A stretch of 64,000 nucleotides of DNA from Halomonas organivorans (GTDB lineage: Bacteria > Pseudomonadota > Gammaproteobacteria > Pseudomonadales > Halomonadaceae): positions 29,762 through 93,761 of the forward strand of contig NZ_JACHXM010000011.1 of the NCBI RefSeq assembly GCF_014192055.1, written 5' to 3'. Position 1 is the stretch's first letter. Each line of letters begins with the position of its first letter. Position numbers and translations under genes: made by a program. Shown here piece by piece: positions 45,661 through 55,761 of this stretch. The notes under the pieces are model-generated. The model was given only the letters and a program-made list of their open reading frames with translations. It was not told where the DNA came from and ran no database searches.

Positions 45661-46611
45661 TCAGTCGCGACGCTTGACGCCGGGCAGCACGCAGAGCATC
45701 TCGTAGAGCAGGGTGGCGCCCATCAGTGCGGTATTGCCGCTGGTGTCGTAGGGCGGGGAGACCTCGACCAGGTCGCCGCCGACCACATTGAGGCCGGCCG
45801 CGCCGCGCACGATCTCCAGGCCCTGCTGGGCGGTGAGGCCGCCCATCTCGACGGTGCCGGTGCCGGGGGCGACCGAGGGGTCGAGGCCGTCGATATCGAA
45901 GGAGATGTACACCGGGCCGTCGCCCATCTGCTCGCGCACCTCGGCCATCAGCGGTTCGAGCGACTTGTACCAGCACTCCTCGGCGGTGACCACGCGGAAG
46001 CCCTGCTCGCGGCACCAGTCGAAGTCGTCGGCGGCATAGCCGGTGCCGCGCAGGCCGATCTGCACCACGCGCTTGCTGTCCAGCAGCCCCTCTTCCTGGG
46101 CGCGACGGAAGGGGCAGCCATGGGCGACTTCCTCGCCGAACATGTGCTCGTTGACGTCGGCGTGGGCGTCGACATGGATCACCCCGACCGGGCCGTGCTT
46201 CTTGGCGATGGCGCGCAGCAGCGGCCAGGTCAGGGTGTGATCGCCACCCAGCGTCAGCGGCACGCAGTCGTGGGACAGCACCTCGTCGTAGAAATCGGTG
46301 ATGATGTCGAGGTTCTTGGGCAGGTTGAAGGTGTTGATCGGCACGTCGCCGATGTCGGCCACCTGCAGGCTGTCGAAGGGCGCGGCGCGGGTAGCCATGT
46401 TGTAGGGGCGCAGCATGCGCGACTCGTCGCGGATCTGGCGCGGGCCCAGCCGAGTGCCGGGACGGTTGGAGGTGCCGATGTCCATGGGCACGCCGATGAA
46501 GGCGGCATCGAGGCCTGCCGCGTTGTCCTGGGTGGGCAGGCGCATCATGGTAGCCGGTCCGCCGAAGCGCGGCATTTCGTTGCCGCCGAGGGGCTGGTTG
46601 AAGTCGCTCAT
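45661..46611 (-). CDS. gbuA: Ureohydrolase: guanidinobutyrase or agmatinase
   Basis: A 316-residue manganese ureohydrolase. The binuclear metal ligands are visible in TLGGDHTLTWPLL (His), VIHVDAHADVNEH (Asp-x-His-x-Asp) and YISFDIDGLDPSVAPGTG (Asp-x-Asp). GVPMDIGTSNRPGTRLGPRQIRDESRML is typical of agmatinase/guanidinobutyrase. The operon contains the enzymes that make 4-guanidinobutyrate, so cleavage to GABA and urea is favoured over agmatinase. Start at 46611 (MSDFNQPLGG) was chosen; the open frame upstream runs through the promoter. A sigma-54 promoter lies 41 bases upstream. Confidence 0.88.
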   Translation of the reverse strand: MSDFNQPLGGNEMPRFGGPATMMRLPTQDNAAGLDAAFIGVPMDIGTSNRPGTRLGPRQIRDESRMLRPYNMATRAAPFDSLQVADIGDVPINTFNLPKNLDIITDFYDEVLSHDCVPLTLGGDHTLTWPLLRAIAKKHGPVGVIHVDAHADVNEHMFGEEVAHGCPFRRAQEEGLLDSKRVVQIGLRGTGYAADDFDWCREQGFRVVTAEECWYKSLEPLMAEVREQMGDGPVYISFDIDGLDPSVAPGTGTVEMGGLTAQQGLEIVRGAAGLNVVGGDLVEVSPPYDTSGNTALMGATLLYEMLCVLPGVKRRD

Positions 46612-46651
46612 CTGTCTGGCTCCGCGTTGTGGATTGTCCTGCTGCTGTAAA

Positions 46652-46667
46652 AGCATAAAGCGTGCCA
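46652..46667 (-). promoter_or_regulatory. Sigma-54 (-24/-12) promoter of the guanidino-pathway operon
   Basis: On the minus strand TGGCACG-CTTT-ATGCT matches the sigma-54 consensus TGGCACR-N4-TTGCW at all but one key position, with the invariant GG and GC correctly spaced. It sits 41 bases before the ureohydrolase start and faces it. The divergent gene encodes a sigma-54 activator. Confidence 0.8.
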
Positions 46668-46749
46668 ATTTTAATGCGTTGATATACTGAGCCTTTTTTC
46701 TCAATCGATGCATTGGTGAATCATCGGAAGGCGTCGAATGATACGATAA

Positions 46750-46763
46750 TGAATCGTGATTCA
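46750..46763. promoter_or_regulatory. Candidate activator-binding palindrome (UAS)
   Basis: TGAATC-GT-GATTCA is a perfect inverted repeat with six-base arms, about 85 bases upstream of the sigma-54 -24 element. A further TGAATCA half site lies at 46717-46723. Such upstream sites suit an enhancer-binding protein; the neighbouring regulator is the likely ligand. Confidence 0.55.
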
Positions 46764-46786
46764 ATTCTGCATCGAAACGAGGCCCC

Positions 46787-48211
<1,425 letters not shown>

Positions 48212-48317
48212 GAGCGTGGAGCGTCCGGCGTTGCGCGGGGCGTGAAGAGGCGCTTATCTTGGGAATCTTGCCGGCGCATGCGCCGGCCGACGCCATCGCC
48301 GACCAGAGGGAACGTCC

Positions 48318-48659
48318 ATGTCCGATCGCCTGCTTTTGACCACCGCCTCGCACCTGGAGGGCTACCGCGTCACCGAGCATCTCGACATCGTCTCGGCCGA
48401 GTGCGTGTTCGGCATGAACGTCTTCAAGGACATGTTCGCCGGGCTGCGCGACTTCTTCGGCGGCCGCAACAAGTCCTCCCAGGACGCCCTGCGCGACGCC
48501 CGCATCGCCTGCCTGGACGAGCTGCGCCGGGAGGCCGAGGCGCTGGGCGCCAACGCGGTGATCGGCGTGGATCTCGACTACAGCGAGATCTCCGGCGGCG
48601 GCAAGTCGATGCTGTTCCTGGTCGCCACCGGGACGGCGGTGAAGGTGACGCGGGGGTGA
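48318..48659 (+). CDS. YbjQ/UPF0145 family protein
   Basis: A 113-residue protein of the YbjQ (UPF0145) family. [23 protein letters not shown], the central [40 protein letters not shown] and the final VATGTAVKV follow the family. These proteins form pentamers; the heavy-metal-binding label is unproven and no clear metal site is seen. It stands alone ahead of a strong bidirectional terminator. Confidence 0.88.
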   Translation: MSDRLLLTTASHLEGYRVTEHLDIVSAECVFGMNVFKDMFAGLRDFFGGRNKSSQDALRDARIACLDELRREAEALGANAVIGVDLDYSEISGGGKSMLFLVATGTAVKVTRG

Positions 48660-48682
48660 AGGAAGGGGTTGAGTCACCAACC

Positions 48683-48721
48683 AAAAACGGCCACCGCTCT
48701 ATGAGCTAAGTGGCCGTTTTT
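48683..48721. terminator. Bidirectional rho-independent terminator
   Basis: AAAAACGGCCAC (48683-48694) pairs with GTGGCCGTTTTT (48710-48721). The loop holds a second small stem (GCTC-TAT-GAGC). With U-runs on both strands it can end the ybjQ-like transcript and the opposing tRNA-Pro transcript. Confidence 0.88.
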
Positions 48722-48732
48722 ACGGAATTCTG

Positions 48733-48809
48733 TGGTCGGAGTAGCAGGATTCGAACCTACGACCTCTGCCTCCCGAAGGCAGCGCTCTACCAAGCTGAGC
48801 TATACTCCG
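48733..48809 (-). tRNA. tRNA-Pro (anticodon CGG)
   Basis: On the minus strand the 77-base gene begins CGGAGTATAGCTCAGC and ends CTACTCCGACCA, so CCA is encoded. The acceptor stem CGGAGTA/TACTCCG is perfect, the D arm is GCTCAGCTTGGTAGAGC, the anticodon stem-loop is CTGCC-TTCGGGA-GGCAG and the T arm is TAGGTTCGAATCCTG-like. The anticodon CGG reads CCG proline codons. Confidence 0.95.
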
Positions 48810-48893
48810 ATGTCGTCGTCTGTGCGGCGACGGATGGGCATTATACGTAATCGAACGCCGGACGCAAGCCCCTCGGCCCATCCAGTGCTGAAA

Positions 48894-49901
48894 TCAGTTG
48901 CGACGCTCCACCGCCAGGCGGGCCAGTGCGGCCATGCTGTCGCGGTACTCTGATTCGGGCAGGGCGTCCAACTGGGCCAGGGCCTTGGCGGACATCTCCT
49001 CGGCCTTGGCGCGGGTGTATTCCAGCGCACCGGTCTCGTCGACGATAGCCAGCACTTCGTCGAGACGCTCCAGGCCGCCCTGGCGAATGGCCTGGCGAAC
49101 GGCCTTGGCCTGCTCGGGGGTGCCGGCGGCCATGGCCTGGATCAGCGGCAGGGTCGGCTTGCCTTCGGCGAGGTCGTCGCCGACGTTCTTGCCCATGGCC
49201 TCGGCGTCGCCCTGGTAGTCGAGCAGGTCATCGACCAGTTGGAAGGCCAGGCCCAGGTAGCGGCCGTAGTCGCGCAGTGCGGCTTCCTGCTCCGGGGTCG
49301 CGTCGGCGAGGATGGCGCCGCTGTGGGAGGCCGCCTCGAACAGCATGGCGGTCTTGCCCTGGATGGTCTCGAAGTAGGCGGCCTCGTCCACGTCGGGGTT
49401 GCCGACGTTGGTGAGCTGCTGGACTTCGCCTTCGGCGATGGTGCAGGTGGCGGCGGACAGCACTTCCATGATTCGCATGGAGCCCACGTCGACCATCATC
49501 TGGAAGGAGCGCGAATAGAGGAAGTCGCCGACCAGCACCGAAGGGGCATTGCCCCAGGCGTCGTTGGCCGTGGCCTTGCCGCGCCGCATGTGGGATTCGT
49601 CGACCACGTCGTCGTGGAGCAGGGTCGAGGTGTGCATGAACTCGATCAGCGTGGCCAGGGTCACGTGGCGCTCGCCGTCGTAGCCGAGTGAGCGAGCGGC
49701 CAGCAGCACCAGCAGCGGCCGCAGGCGCTTGCCGCCGCTTTCGATGATGTATTGCCCGATGGTCTCCACCAGCGGCACCCGCGAGGCCAGCTGCGCCAGG
49801 ATGGTGCGGTTGACGGCGGCGAAGTCCTCGGCGACGACGGCGTGGATGGGCGAATTCGGAACGGCGTTGTCGAGCTGTGGCGACGAAGGGGTGGTTGGCA
49901 T
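48894..49901 (-). CDS. ispB: Octaprenyl diphosphate synthase
   Basis: A 335-residue trans-polyprenyl synthase that makes the ubiquinone side chain. Both aspartate-rich motifs are present: LLHDDVVDES near residue 95 and LVDDLLDYQGD near residue 222, plus the GGKRLRPLLVLL segment near residue 56. It is divergent from rplU, the arrangement found in E. coli and many relatives. Chain length (C40 or C45) cannot be told. An internal start near residue 20 is possible. Confidence 0.93.
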   Translation of the reverse strand: MPTTPSSPQLDNAVPNSPIHAVVAEDFAAVNRTILAQLASRVPLVETIGQYIIESGGKRLRPLLVLLAARSLGYDGERHVTLATLIEFMHTSTLLHDDVVDESHMRRGKATANDAWGNAPSVLVGDFLYSRSFQMMVDVGSMRIMEVLSAATCTIAEGEVQQLTNVGNPDVDEAAYFETIQGKTAMLFEAASHSGAILADATPEQEAALRDYGRYLGLAFQLVDDLLDYQGDAEAMGKNVGDDLAEGKPTLPLIQAMAAGTPEQAKAVRQAIRQGGLERLDEVLAIVDETGALEYTRAKAEEMSAKALAQLDALPESEYRDSMAALARLAVERRN

Positions 49902-50204
49902 GAAGGTGGCATCGACGAAGTGGTGGGGGCGGCATGCGGCATCCGGTTCTCGATGCCCTGGCCGGCCTGGGATTGTCGGCCATGCTATGGGCCCCCCCTT
50001 GGGGCGTCAAGGCGCGCGCGGCCCGTGGCGCGGAGCTGGTTCGAAGCGGAGCGATCAAGCGGATGGGCCGGTTGTAGTTCCCAGCGCGCGCGGTTATAAT
50101 CCGCGGCCCACTCATCTCGCTCCCTGTCAGATGGTTGCCGGAAGGGGCGCCACTCGAAGCAGGTCGATGAAGAGCCAACCCCGATGAGTACCGGAGAGAC
50201 AAGC
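49902..50204. promoter_or_regulatory. Divergent ispB-rplU intergenic region
   Basis: About 300 bases without a gene. It holds the rplU promoter at 50072-50100 and a 5' untranslated region of roughly 95 bases before rplU. The ispB promoter was not resolved. Confidence 0.6.
50072..50100 (+). promoter_or_regulatory. Sigma-70 promoter of rplU-rpmA
   Basis: TTGTAG (50072-50077) and TATAAT (50095-50100) are spaced by 17 bases. The perfect -10 element suits strong ribosomal protein expression. Confidence 0.8.
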
Positions 50205-50516
50205 ATGTACGCAGTAATCAAGAGCGGTGGCAAGCAGTACCGCGTTCAGGAAGGCCAGACTCTCAAGCTCGAGAAGCTGGAAGTGCCGACCGGCGACAGC
50301 ATCGAGTTCGATGAAGTCCTGCTGGTAGGCAACGACGACGACGTCAAGGTCGGCGCTCCGACTGTCGATGGTGCCAAGGTGTCCGCCGAAGTCGTCGCCC
50401 ATGGCCGCGGCGAAAAGGTGCGGATCATCAAGTTCCGTCGCCGCAAGCACAGCATGAAGCGTCAGGGCCACCGTCAGTGGTTCACCGAAGTCAAGATCAC
50501 CGGGATCTCCGCGTAA
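50205..50516 (+). CDS. rplU: 50S ribosomal protein L21
   Basis: A 103-residue ribosomal protein beginning [18 protein letters not shown] and ending KITGISA, with [16 protein letters not shown] and the basic stretch [21 protein letters not shown] that contacts 23S rRNA. The start at 50205 follows GGAGAGACAAGC. Co-transcribed with rpmA 34 bases downstream. Confidence 0.97.
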   Translation: MYAVIKSGGKQYRVQEGQTLKLEKLEVPTGDSIEFDEVLLVGNDDDVKVGAPTVDGAKVSAEVVAHGRGEKVRIIKFRRRKHSMKRQGHRQWFTEVKITGISA

Positions 50517-50550
50517 GCGACAGTTCCCCTGAACGAGCGAGGTATTTGCA

Positions 50551-50808
50551 ATGGCTCATAAGAAGGCAGCGGGCTCCACGCGTAACGGCCGCGATTCCGA
50601 ATCCAAGCGCCTCGGCGTGAAGCTGTTCGGCGGTCAAGCCGTGACCCCGGGCAACATCATCGTCCGCCAGCGCGGCACCAAGTTCCATGCCGGTACCGGC
50701 GTGGGCATTGGCAAGGACCACACCCTGTTCGCCCTGGACGAAGGCGTGGTCAAGTTCGAGACCAAGGGTCCGAAGAATCGCAAGTTCGTGAGCGTCGTCT
50801 CCGCCTGA
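50551..50808 (+). CDS. rpmA: 50S ribosomal protein L27
   Basis: An 85-residue ribosomal protein of the peptidyl-transferase region. [24 protein letters not shown] at the N-terminus (split here from [22 protein letters not shown]) is invariant. The N-terminus starts with MAHKK without the Firmicutes-type pre-sequence. Followed by a clear terminator. Confidence 0.97.
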   Translation: MAHKKAAGSTRNGRDSESKRLGVKLFGGQAVTPGNIIVRQRGTKFHAGTGVGIGKDHTLFALDEGVVKFETKGPKNRKFVSVVSA

Positions 50809-50828
50809 GACCGCCCGAACCTGTAGCG

Positions 50829-50856
50829 AGAAGGCCCCGCCATGGCGGGGCCTTCT
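50829..50856 (+). terminator. Rho-independent terminator after rpmA
   Basis: AGAAGGCCCCGC and GCGGGGCCTTCT form a 12-bp stem around CATG, 20 bases after the rpmA stop. Transcription of obgE may need partial read-through or its own promoter. Confidence 0.82.
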
Positions 50857-50893
50857 TGTATCATGGCGGTATGCACCGCCGGGAGAATGACAG

Positions 50894-52081
50894 ATGCAGT
50901 TCGTCGACGAAGCCTCGATCATCGTGGAGGCCGGCAAGGGCGGCAACGGTTGCCTGAGCTTCCGCCGCGAGAAGTACGTGCCCAAGGGTGGCCCCGACGG
51001 GGGCGATGGGGGGCATGGTGGCAGCGTCCACCTGATCGGTGACGATGCCCTCAATACCCTCATCGACTTCAAGTACCAGCGCTTCTACAAGGCCCAGAAC
51101 GGCCAGCCCGGGCAGGGCCGGCAGATGAGCGGGCGCGCCGGCGAAGACCTGCACGTCAAGGTTCCGGTGGGCACCACGGTGATCGACGAGGACACCCTGG
51201 AGGTGATCGCCGACGTCACCGAGATCGGCCAGGTGGTGACGGTGGCCCAGGGCGGTCGTCGCGGGCTCGGCAACATTCACTTCAAGTCGTCCACCAATCG
51301 CGCGCCGCGGCGTACCACGCCGGGCACCGAGGGCGAGCGGCGCAACCTGCGCCTGGAGATGAAGGTGATGGCCGACGTCGGCCTGCTGGGGCTGCCCAAT
51401 GCCGGCAAGTCGACGCTGATCCGCTCGGTGTCCGCGGCCAAGCCCAAGGTGGCCAACTATCCCTTCACTACCCTGGTGCCGAACCTTGGCGTAGTGAAGC
51501 TCGGCCAGCACGAGCACTTCGTGATGGCCGACATCCCCGGGCTGATCGAAGGGGCCTCGGACGGCGCGGGCCTGGGGCTGCGCTTCCTCAAGCACCTGAC
51601 CCGCACCCGGCTGCTGTTCCACGTGGTCGACGTGGCGCCCTTCGACGAGTCCGACCCGGTGGCGTCCGCCGAGGCCATCGCCCACGAGCTCGGCGAGTTC
51701 TCGCCGACCCTGGCCGAGCTGCCGCGCTGGCTGGTGCTCAACAAGCTCGACCTGCTGCCGGCCGAGGAGCGCGAGGCGGTGGCCGACGAGATCGTGCGTC
51801 GCCTGGGCTGGGAGGGGCCGGTGTTCCGCGTCTCGGCGATCAGCGGCGACGGCACGGATGCGCTGGTGCAGGCCGCCCATCGCTGGATCACCGAGCAGCG
51901 CCGGCTGGAGCACGAGGATGAGGAGGTTGCCGAGCACGAGCGCGAGATGCGCCGGCGCATGGAGGACGAGGCCGTTGCCCGTACCGAGGCGCGGCTGGGT
52001 CGCAAGCGCAGGCGTGATGACGAGGATGACGACGACTTCGACGACGATGATTATGATGTCGAGGTCGAATACGCTCCGTGA
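50894..52081 (+). CDS. obgE: Obg-family GTPase (CgtA/ObgE)
   Basis: A 395-residue ribosome-assembly GTPase. The glycine-rich Obg domain (residues 1-158) is followed by the G domain with G1 GLPNAGKST near residue 166, G2 in [10 protein letters not shown]3 [11 protein letters not shown]4 NKLD and G5 VSAISG. The C-terminus is a strongly acidic tail dominated by Asp, as in other gammaproteobacterial ObgE. Located after rplU-rpmA as usual. Confidence 0.96.
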   Translation: MQFVDEASIIVEAGKGGNGCLSFRREKYVPKGGPDGGDGGHGGSVHLIGDDALNTLIDFKYQRFYKAQNGQPGQGRQMSGRAGEDLHVKVPVGTTVIDEDTLEVIADVTEIGQVVTVAQGGRRGLGNIHFKSSTNRAPRRTTPGTEGERRNLRLEMKVMADVGLLGLPNAGKSTLIRSVSAAKPKVANYPFTTLVPNLGVVKLGQHEHFVMADIPGLIEGASDGAGLGLRFLKHLTRTRLLFHVVDVAPFDESDPVASAEAIAHELGEFSPTLAELPRWLVLNKLDLLPAEEREAVADEIVRRLGWEGPVFRVSAISGDGTDALVQAAHRWITEQRRLEHEDEEVAEHEREMRRRMEDEAVARTEARLGRKRRRDDEDDDDFDDDDYDVEVEYAP

Positions 52082-52118
52082 GCCCGGGGCGGCTGGGTCG
52101 CATTGAGCCGAGGAAGGA

Positions 52119-53258
52119 ATGGAGAATAACGAGCAGGTGCCCGGCCGCGAGGCCCTGAAGGGCATGCGGCGGGTGGTGGTGAAGATCGGCAGTGCCCTGC
52201 TGACCAACGATGGCCGCGGTCTCGATGAAGCCTCCATCGGGGGCTGGGTCGATCAGATCGCCGCTTTGCACCGGCGTGGCATCGAGGTGGTGCTGGTGTC
52301 TTCCGGCGCGGTGGCCGCGGGCATGGTGCGTCTGGGTTGGCAGGCGAGGCCCTCGGCCGTGCATGCCTTGCAGGCCGCTGCCGCGGTAGGGCAGAACGGC
52401 CTCACCGAGTGCTACGAAGGGCACTTCGCGCGCCACGGGCTGACGACCGCCCAGGTGCTGCTGACCCACGACGATCTGTCCAATCGCAAGCGCTATCTCA
52501 ACGCCCGCTCGGCGCTGCGGACCCTGGTCGATCTGCGAGTGGTGCCGGTGGTCAACGAGAACGATACCGTCGTGACCGACGAGATCCGCTTCGGCGACAA
52601 CGACACCCTGGGCGCCCTGGTGGCCAATCTGCTCGAGGCCGATGCCCTGGTCATCCTCACCGACCAGGAGGGGTTGTTCGACGCCGACCCACGCCATGAC
52701 GCGGGCGCCCGGCTGATTGCCGAGGGCCGGGCCGATGATCCTCGCCTGGCGGCGGTGGCCGGCGGTGGCGGCGTCCTGGGCCGCGGCGGCATGACCACCA
52801 AGGTGCGCGCCGCGCGCCTGGCGGCTCGCTCGGGCGCGGTCACCGTGATCGCCAGCGGGCGTCAGCCCGAGGTGCTTACCCGGCTGGTCGACGGCGAGCG
52901 TCTGGGGACTCTGCTCACTCCCGAGCGGGCCCCTATCGCGGCGCGCAAGCGCTGGCTGGCTGGCCAGCTCCAGGTGCGCGGCACCCTGACCCTCGACGCG
53001 GGGGCGGTGAAGGTGCTGCGCGGCAGCGGCTCCAGTCTGCTGCCGGTGGGCGTCAAGGCGCTGGCTGGCGATTTCGTGCGCGGCGACATGGTGCTGTGTG
53101 TCGACGAGGCCGGGCAGCGGGTCGCCAAGGGGCTGGTCAACTACGGTGCCGACGAGGCGAGGCGCCTGCTCGGTCAGCCGAGTCACCGTATCGAGGCGAT
53201 CCTCGGCTACATGGAAGCGCCGGAGCTCATCCACCGCGACAACCTGGTGGTGCTCTAG
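52119..53258 (+). CDS. proB: Glutamate 5-kinase
   Basis: A 379-residue kinase for the first step of proline synthesis. The amino-acid-kinase domain begins [18 protein letters not shown] and contains [42 protein letters not shown] and [19 protein letters not shown] domain occupies about residues 280-370. Proline is a compatible solute in halophiles, but nothing here shows feedback-insensitive residues. Confidence 0.95.
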   Translation: MENNEQVPGREALKGMRRVVVKIGSALLTNDGRGLDEASIGGWVDQIAALHRRGIEVVLVSSGAVAAGMVRLGWQARPSAVHALQAAAAVGQNGLTECYEGHFARHGLTTAQVLLTHDDLSNRKRYLNARSALRTLVDLRVVPVVNENDTVVTDEIRFGDNDTLGALVANLLEADALVILTDQEGLFDADPRHDAGARLIAEGRADDPRLAAVAGGGGVLGRGGMTTKVRAARLAARSGAVTVIASGRQPEVLTRLVDGERLGTLLTPERAPIAARKRWLAGQLQVRGTLTLDAGAVKVLRGSGSSLLPVGVKALAGDFVRGDMVLCVDEAGQRVAKGLVNYGADEARRLLGQPSHRIEAILGYMEAPELIHRDNLVVL

Positions 53259-53311
53259 GAGGCGCCGATTTTCTATTGCGCTCGACGACCCGCAAGGAAG
53301 TGGGAAGTGCA

Positions 53312-53334
53312 TAGATTCGTCGGGAACGAATCTA
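53312..53334 (+). terminator. Hairpin downstream of proB
   Basis: TAGATTCGT (53312-53320) pairs perfectly with ACGAATCTA (53326-53334) around CGGGA. It lies 54 bases after the proB stop. Only short T content follows, so termination is tentative. Confidence 0.5.
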
Positions 53335-53374
53335 GGGATCCTGGCCGCCGGCGGTCCTGGTGCGCCAGCCCGGG

Positions 53375-53451
53375 CGTCATCCTCATTGACTTGTCTCGTA
53401 AACTGCTGTGACTGTGTTCCGGCGACGGCCAGCCTCTCTTCGCTCATGACG
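53375..53451. repeat. Dispersed intergenic repeat, copy A
   Basis: This stretch starts CGTCATCCTCAT and ends GCCAGCCTCTCTTCGCTC plus TGACG. It shares these blocks and GTGACTGTG-TTCCGGCG with copy B at 60752-60825 in the same orientation. Both copies lie between housekeeping genes, downstream of a stop codon. Function unknown. Confidence 0.65.
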
Positions 53452-53647
53452 TAAATCGTCAGCCTCTTGGTCAGGCGTGGCGGGGCGCTCCGCCTTGACA
53501 AGGCTGGCACGCGGTGTCGCCTTGTGATAGGATGCGCCATCCTCTCAGACACGGCCCGTAGCGACTGCGCCACGATGCGCGGTCGGCCGGATGGCCAAAC
53601 CAACGGGGAAGTTCTGAATTTCCCTGTTGGATCAAAACGTTATCAAA

Positions 53648-53665
53648 ACCGCCTTAGCAGGCGGT
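53648..53665 (+). promoter_or_regulatory. Hairpin in the rpsT leader
   Basis: ACCGCCT (53648-53654) pairs with AGGCGGT (53659-53665) around TAGC, 26 bases before the GTG start of rpsT. Translational autocontrol of S20 is known in E. coli; a role of this hairpin is inferred only. Confidence 0.4.
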
Positions 53666-53691
53666 GACAACTTTCTCCAAGGAGACAGTCA

Positions 53692-53958
53692 GTGGCTAAC
53701 AGCAAGCAAGCCCGCAAGCGCGCCCGTCAGGCAGAAGGCCGTCGTGTTCTGAAGGCGAGCCAGCGCAGCATGGTTCGCACCTACGTCAAGAACGTCATCA
53801 AGGCCATCAATGGCGGCGACCACGCCAAGGCCATGGATGCCTTCAAGGCGGCCCAGCCGGTCATCGACCGCATCGCCGACAAGGACGTGCTGTCCAAGAA
53901 GAAGGCCGCACGCCTCAAGAGCCGCCTGAACAAGCGTATCAAGGCCCTGGCCGCGTAA
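53692..53958 (+). CDS. rpsT: 30S ribosomal protein S20
   Basis: An 88-residue basic, helical ribosomal protein beginning with GTG (read as Met): MANSKQARKRARQAEGRR. SMVRTYVKNVIKAI and ARLKSRLNKRIKALAA complete the family pattern. The ribosome binding site is CCAAGGAGACAG. A non-ATG start is common for rpsT (UUG in E. coli) and limits translation. Confidence 0.97.
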   Translation: MANSKQARKRARQAEGRRVLKASQRSMVRTYVKNVIKAINGGDHAKAMDAFKAAQPVIDRIADKDVLSKKKAARLKSRLNKRIKALAA

Positions 53959-54004
53959 GCACGCCGGACGCCTCTGGTGGCCCGCGGATGCGGGCGCGCC
54001 AACG

Positions 54005-54030
54005 AAAAACCGGCTTCGGCCGGTTTTTTT
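54005..54030 (+). terminator. Rho-independent terminator after rpsT
   Basis: AAAAACCGGC-TTCG-GCCGGTTTTT, a ten-base stem with a UUCG tetraloop and a run of seven T, 46 bases after the rpsT stop. Confidence 0.92.
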
Positions 54031-54077
54031 GTGCCCGATGTTTCCCGGTATGACTTTGCCCGGCAAGGGAGCGCCAC

Positions 54078-55664
54078 GTGACCGATACCAATCCCCAGCC
54101 CGCCACCGATTCCCCTCCCGCGCCCAAGGGCGGTGGACTGCTGCGCTCGGGGCTGGTGGTCAGCGCCATGACCATGCTCTCTCGGGTGCTGGGCCTGGCC
54201 CGCGACGTGGTGATCGCCGCGCTGTTCGGGGCGGGGCAGGGCGCGGATGCCTTCTTCGTCGCCTTCAAGGTGCCCAACTTCCTGCGCCGGCTGTTCGCCG
54301 AGGGGGCGTTCAACCAAGCCTTCGTGCCGGTGCTGTCGGAGTATGCGACGCAGCGGACCCGCGAGGAGGTGCGCGAGCTGCTCGATGCGGTGGCCGGCAG
54401 CCTGGCCGCCGTGCTGCTGCTGCTGACGGCGCTGGCCATGCTGGCTGCCCCTTGGCTTGTGTGGGTGTTCGCCCCCGGCTTCGGCCGCGACCCGACCAAG
54501 CTGGCGCTCACCGCCGACATGCTGCGGCTGACGTTTCCCTACCTGCTGCTGATCTCGCTGACCGCCTTCGCCGGCAGCGTGCTCAATACCTGGAACCGTT
54601 TCGCCGTGCCGGCCTTTACCCCGGTGCTGCTCAACCTGGCGTTGATCGGCGCCGCGCTCGGCCTGACGCCGCTGGTCAGCGAGCCGGCCCTGGCGCTTGC
54701 CTGGGGCGTGTTGATCGCCGGTGCCGCCCAGCTGCTCTTCCAGGTCCCCTTCCTGGCGCGCCTGGGCCTGATGCCCAAGCCTTGGCCTCGCTTCGCCCAC
54801 GAGGGCGTGCGACGCATCCTCAAGCTGATGGCGCCGGCGCTGTTCGGGGTCTCGGTGTCCCAGGTCAACCTGCTGCTGGACACGGTGCTGGCCTCGTTGC
54901 TGGCCGCCGGCAGCGTCTCCTGGCTGTACTATTCCGATCGTCTGGTGGAGTTACCGCTAGGGGTGTTCGGCATCGCCATCGGCACGGTGATCCTGCCGGC
55001 GCTCTCCAAGCGCCATGCCGAGCAGTCCGGCGAGCATTTCGCGCGCATGCTCGACTGGGCGATTCGCGCCGTGCTGCTGCTCGGCCTGCCGGCGGCGCTG
55101 GCATTGGCGGTGCTGGCCGAGCCGCTGCTGATCACGCTGTTCCACTATGGCGCGATGACCGATCACGATATCGTCATGGCCGCCATGAGCCTGCGGGCCT
55201 ATGCGCTTGGGCTGGTGGCTTTCATGCTGATCAAGGTGCTGGCGCCGGGCTTCTTCGCTCGCCAGGACACCAGGACGCCGGTCAAGGTAGGAATCGTGGC
55301 CATGGCCGCCAACATGGTCTTCAACCTGCTGCTGGTATGGCCGCTGGCCCACGCCGGCCTGGCGCTGGCGACGTCGCTCTCGGCTTTCCTCAACGCCGGC
55401 CTGCTGGGGTACCTGCTGCGCCGCCAGGGGGTGCTGCACTTCCAGCCGGGCTGGGGCCGCTATGCCGTACAGCTGCTCGGCGGCTGCACGCTGATGGGGC
55501 TGGGCCTGGTCTGGCTGGCCCCGGAGTGGCACGCCTGGCTCGACTGGTCGCTGGCGATGCGTGTCGGTTGGCTGGCGGGGCTGGTGGTGGCCGGGGCGGG
55601 GGTCTATTTCGCCTGGCTGGCGGTCCTTGGGGTGCGGCCGCACCACTTCCGGATGAGTGGCTGA
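54078..55664 (+). CDS. murJ: Lipid II flippase MurJ
   Basis: A 528-residue inner-membrane protein with about 14 helices of the MOP superfamily. LLRSGLVVSAMTMLSRVLGLARDVVIAALFGAG, FFVAFKVPNFLRRLFAEGAFNQAFVPVLSEY and YYSDRLVELPLGVFGIAIGTVILPALSK contain the conserved charged residues that line the lipid II path; each is split by helices. The start is GTG after AAGGGAGCGCCAC. It translocates peptidoglycan precursor to the periplasm. Its place between rpsT and ribF matches Pseudomonas-type order. Confidence 0.95.
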   Translation: MTDTNPQPATDSPPAPKGGGLLRSGLVVSAMTMLSRVLGLARDVVIAALFGAGQGADAFFVAFKVPNFLRRLFAEGAFNQAFVPVLSEYATQRTREEVRELLDAVAGSLAAVLLLLTALAMLAAPWLVWVFAPGFGRDPTKLALTADMLRLTFPYLLLISLTAFAGSVLNTWNRFAVPAFTPVLLNLALIGAALGLTPLVSEPALALAWGVLIAGAAQLLFQVPFLARLGLMPKPWPRFAHEGVRRILKLMAPALFGVSVSQVNLLLDTVLASLLAAGSVSWLYYSDRLVELPLGVFGIAIGTVILPALSKRHAEQSGEHFARMLDWAIRAVLLLGLPAALALAVLAEPLLITLFHYGAMTDHDIVMAAMSLRAYALGLVAFMLIKVLAPGFFARQDTRTPVKVGIVAMAANMVFNLLLVWPLAHAGLALATSLSAFLNAGLLGYLLRRQGVLHFQPGWGRYAVQLLGGCTLMGLGLVWLAPEWHAWLDWSLAMRVGWLAGLVVAGAGVYFAWLAVLGVRPHHFRMSG

Positions 55665-55700
55665 TGGCCATGCCGCACGCCGATGACCAAGCCGTGCCGG

Positions 55701-55729
55701 CTGTCAAGGGGCCGTCGGTTCGTTATAAT
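55701..55729 (+). promoter_or_regulatory. Candidate sigma-70 promoter of ribF-ileS-lspA
   Basis: A perfect TATAAT at 55724-55729 with CTGTCA at 55701-55706 (17-base spacing), 33 bases before the ribF start. The -35 match is weak. Confidence 0.55.
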
Positions 55730-55761
55730 CGTTGCCTTTCACTCACAGCGCGAAGACGCCC

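Larger units (their letters stand above)
53259..53691. other. Intergenic region between proB and rpsT
   Basis: About 430 bases without a gene. It holds a hairpin at 53312-53334, a dispersed repeat element at 53375-53451 that recurs at 60752-60825, TTGACA at 53496 (possible -35 of rpsT without a well-spaced -10), and the hairpin at 53648-53665 in the rpsT leader. Confidence 0.6.
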
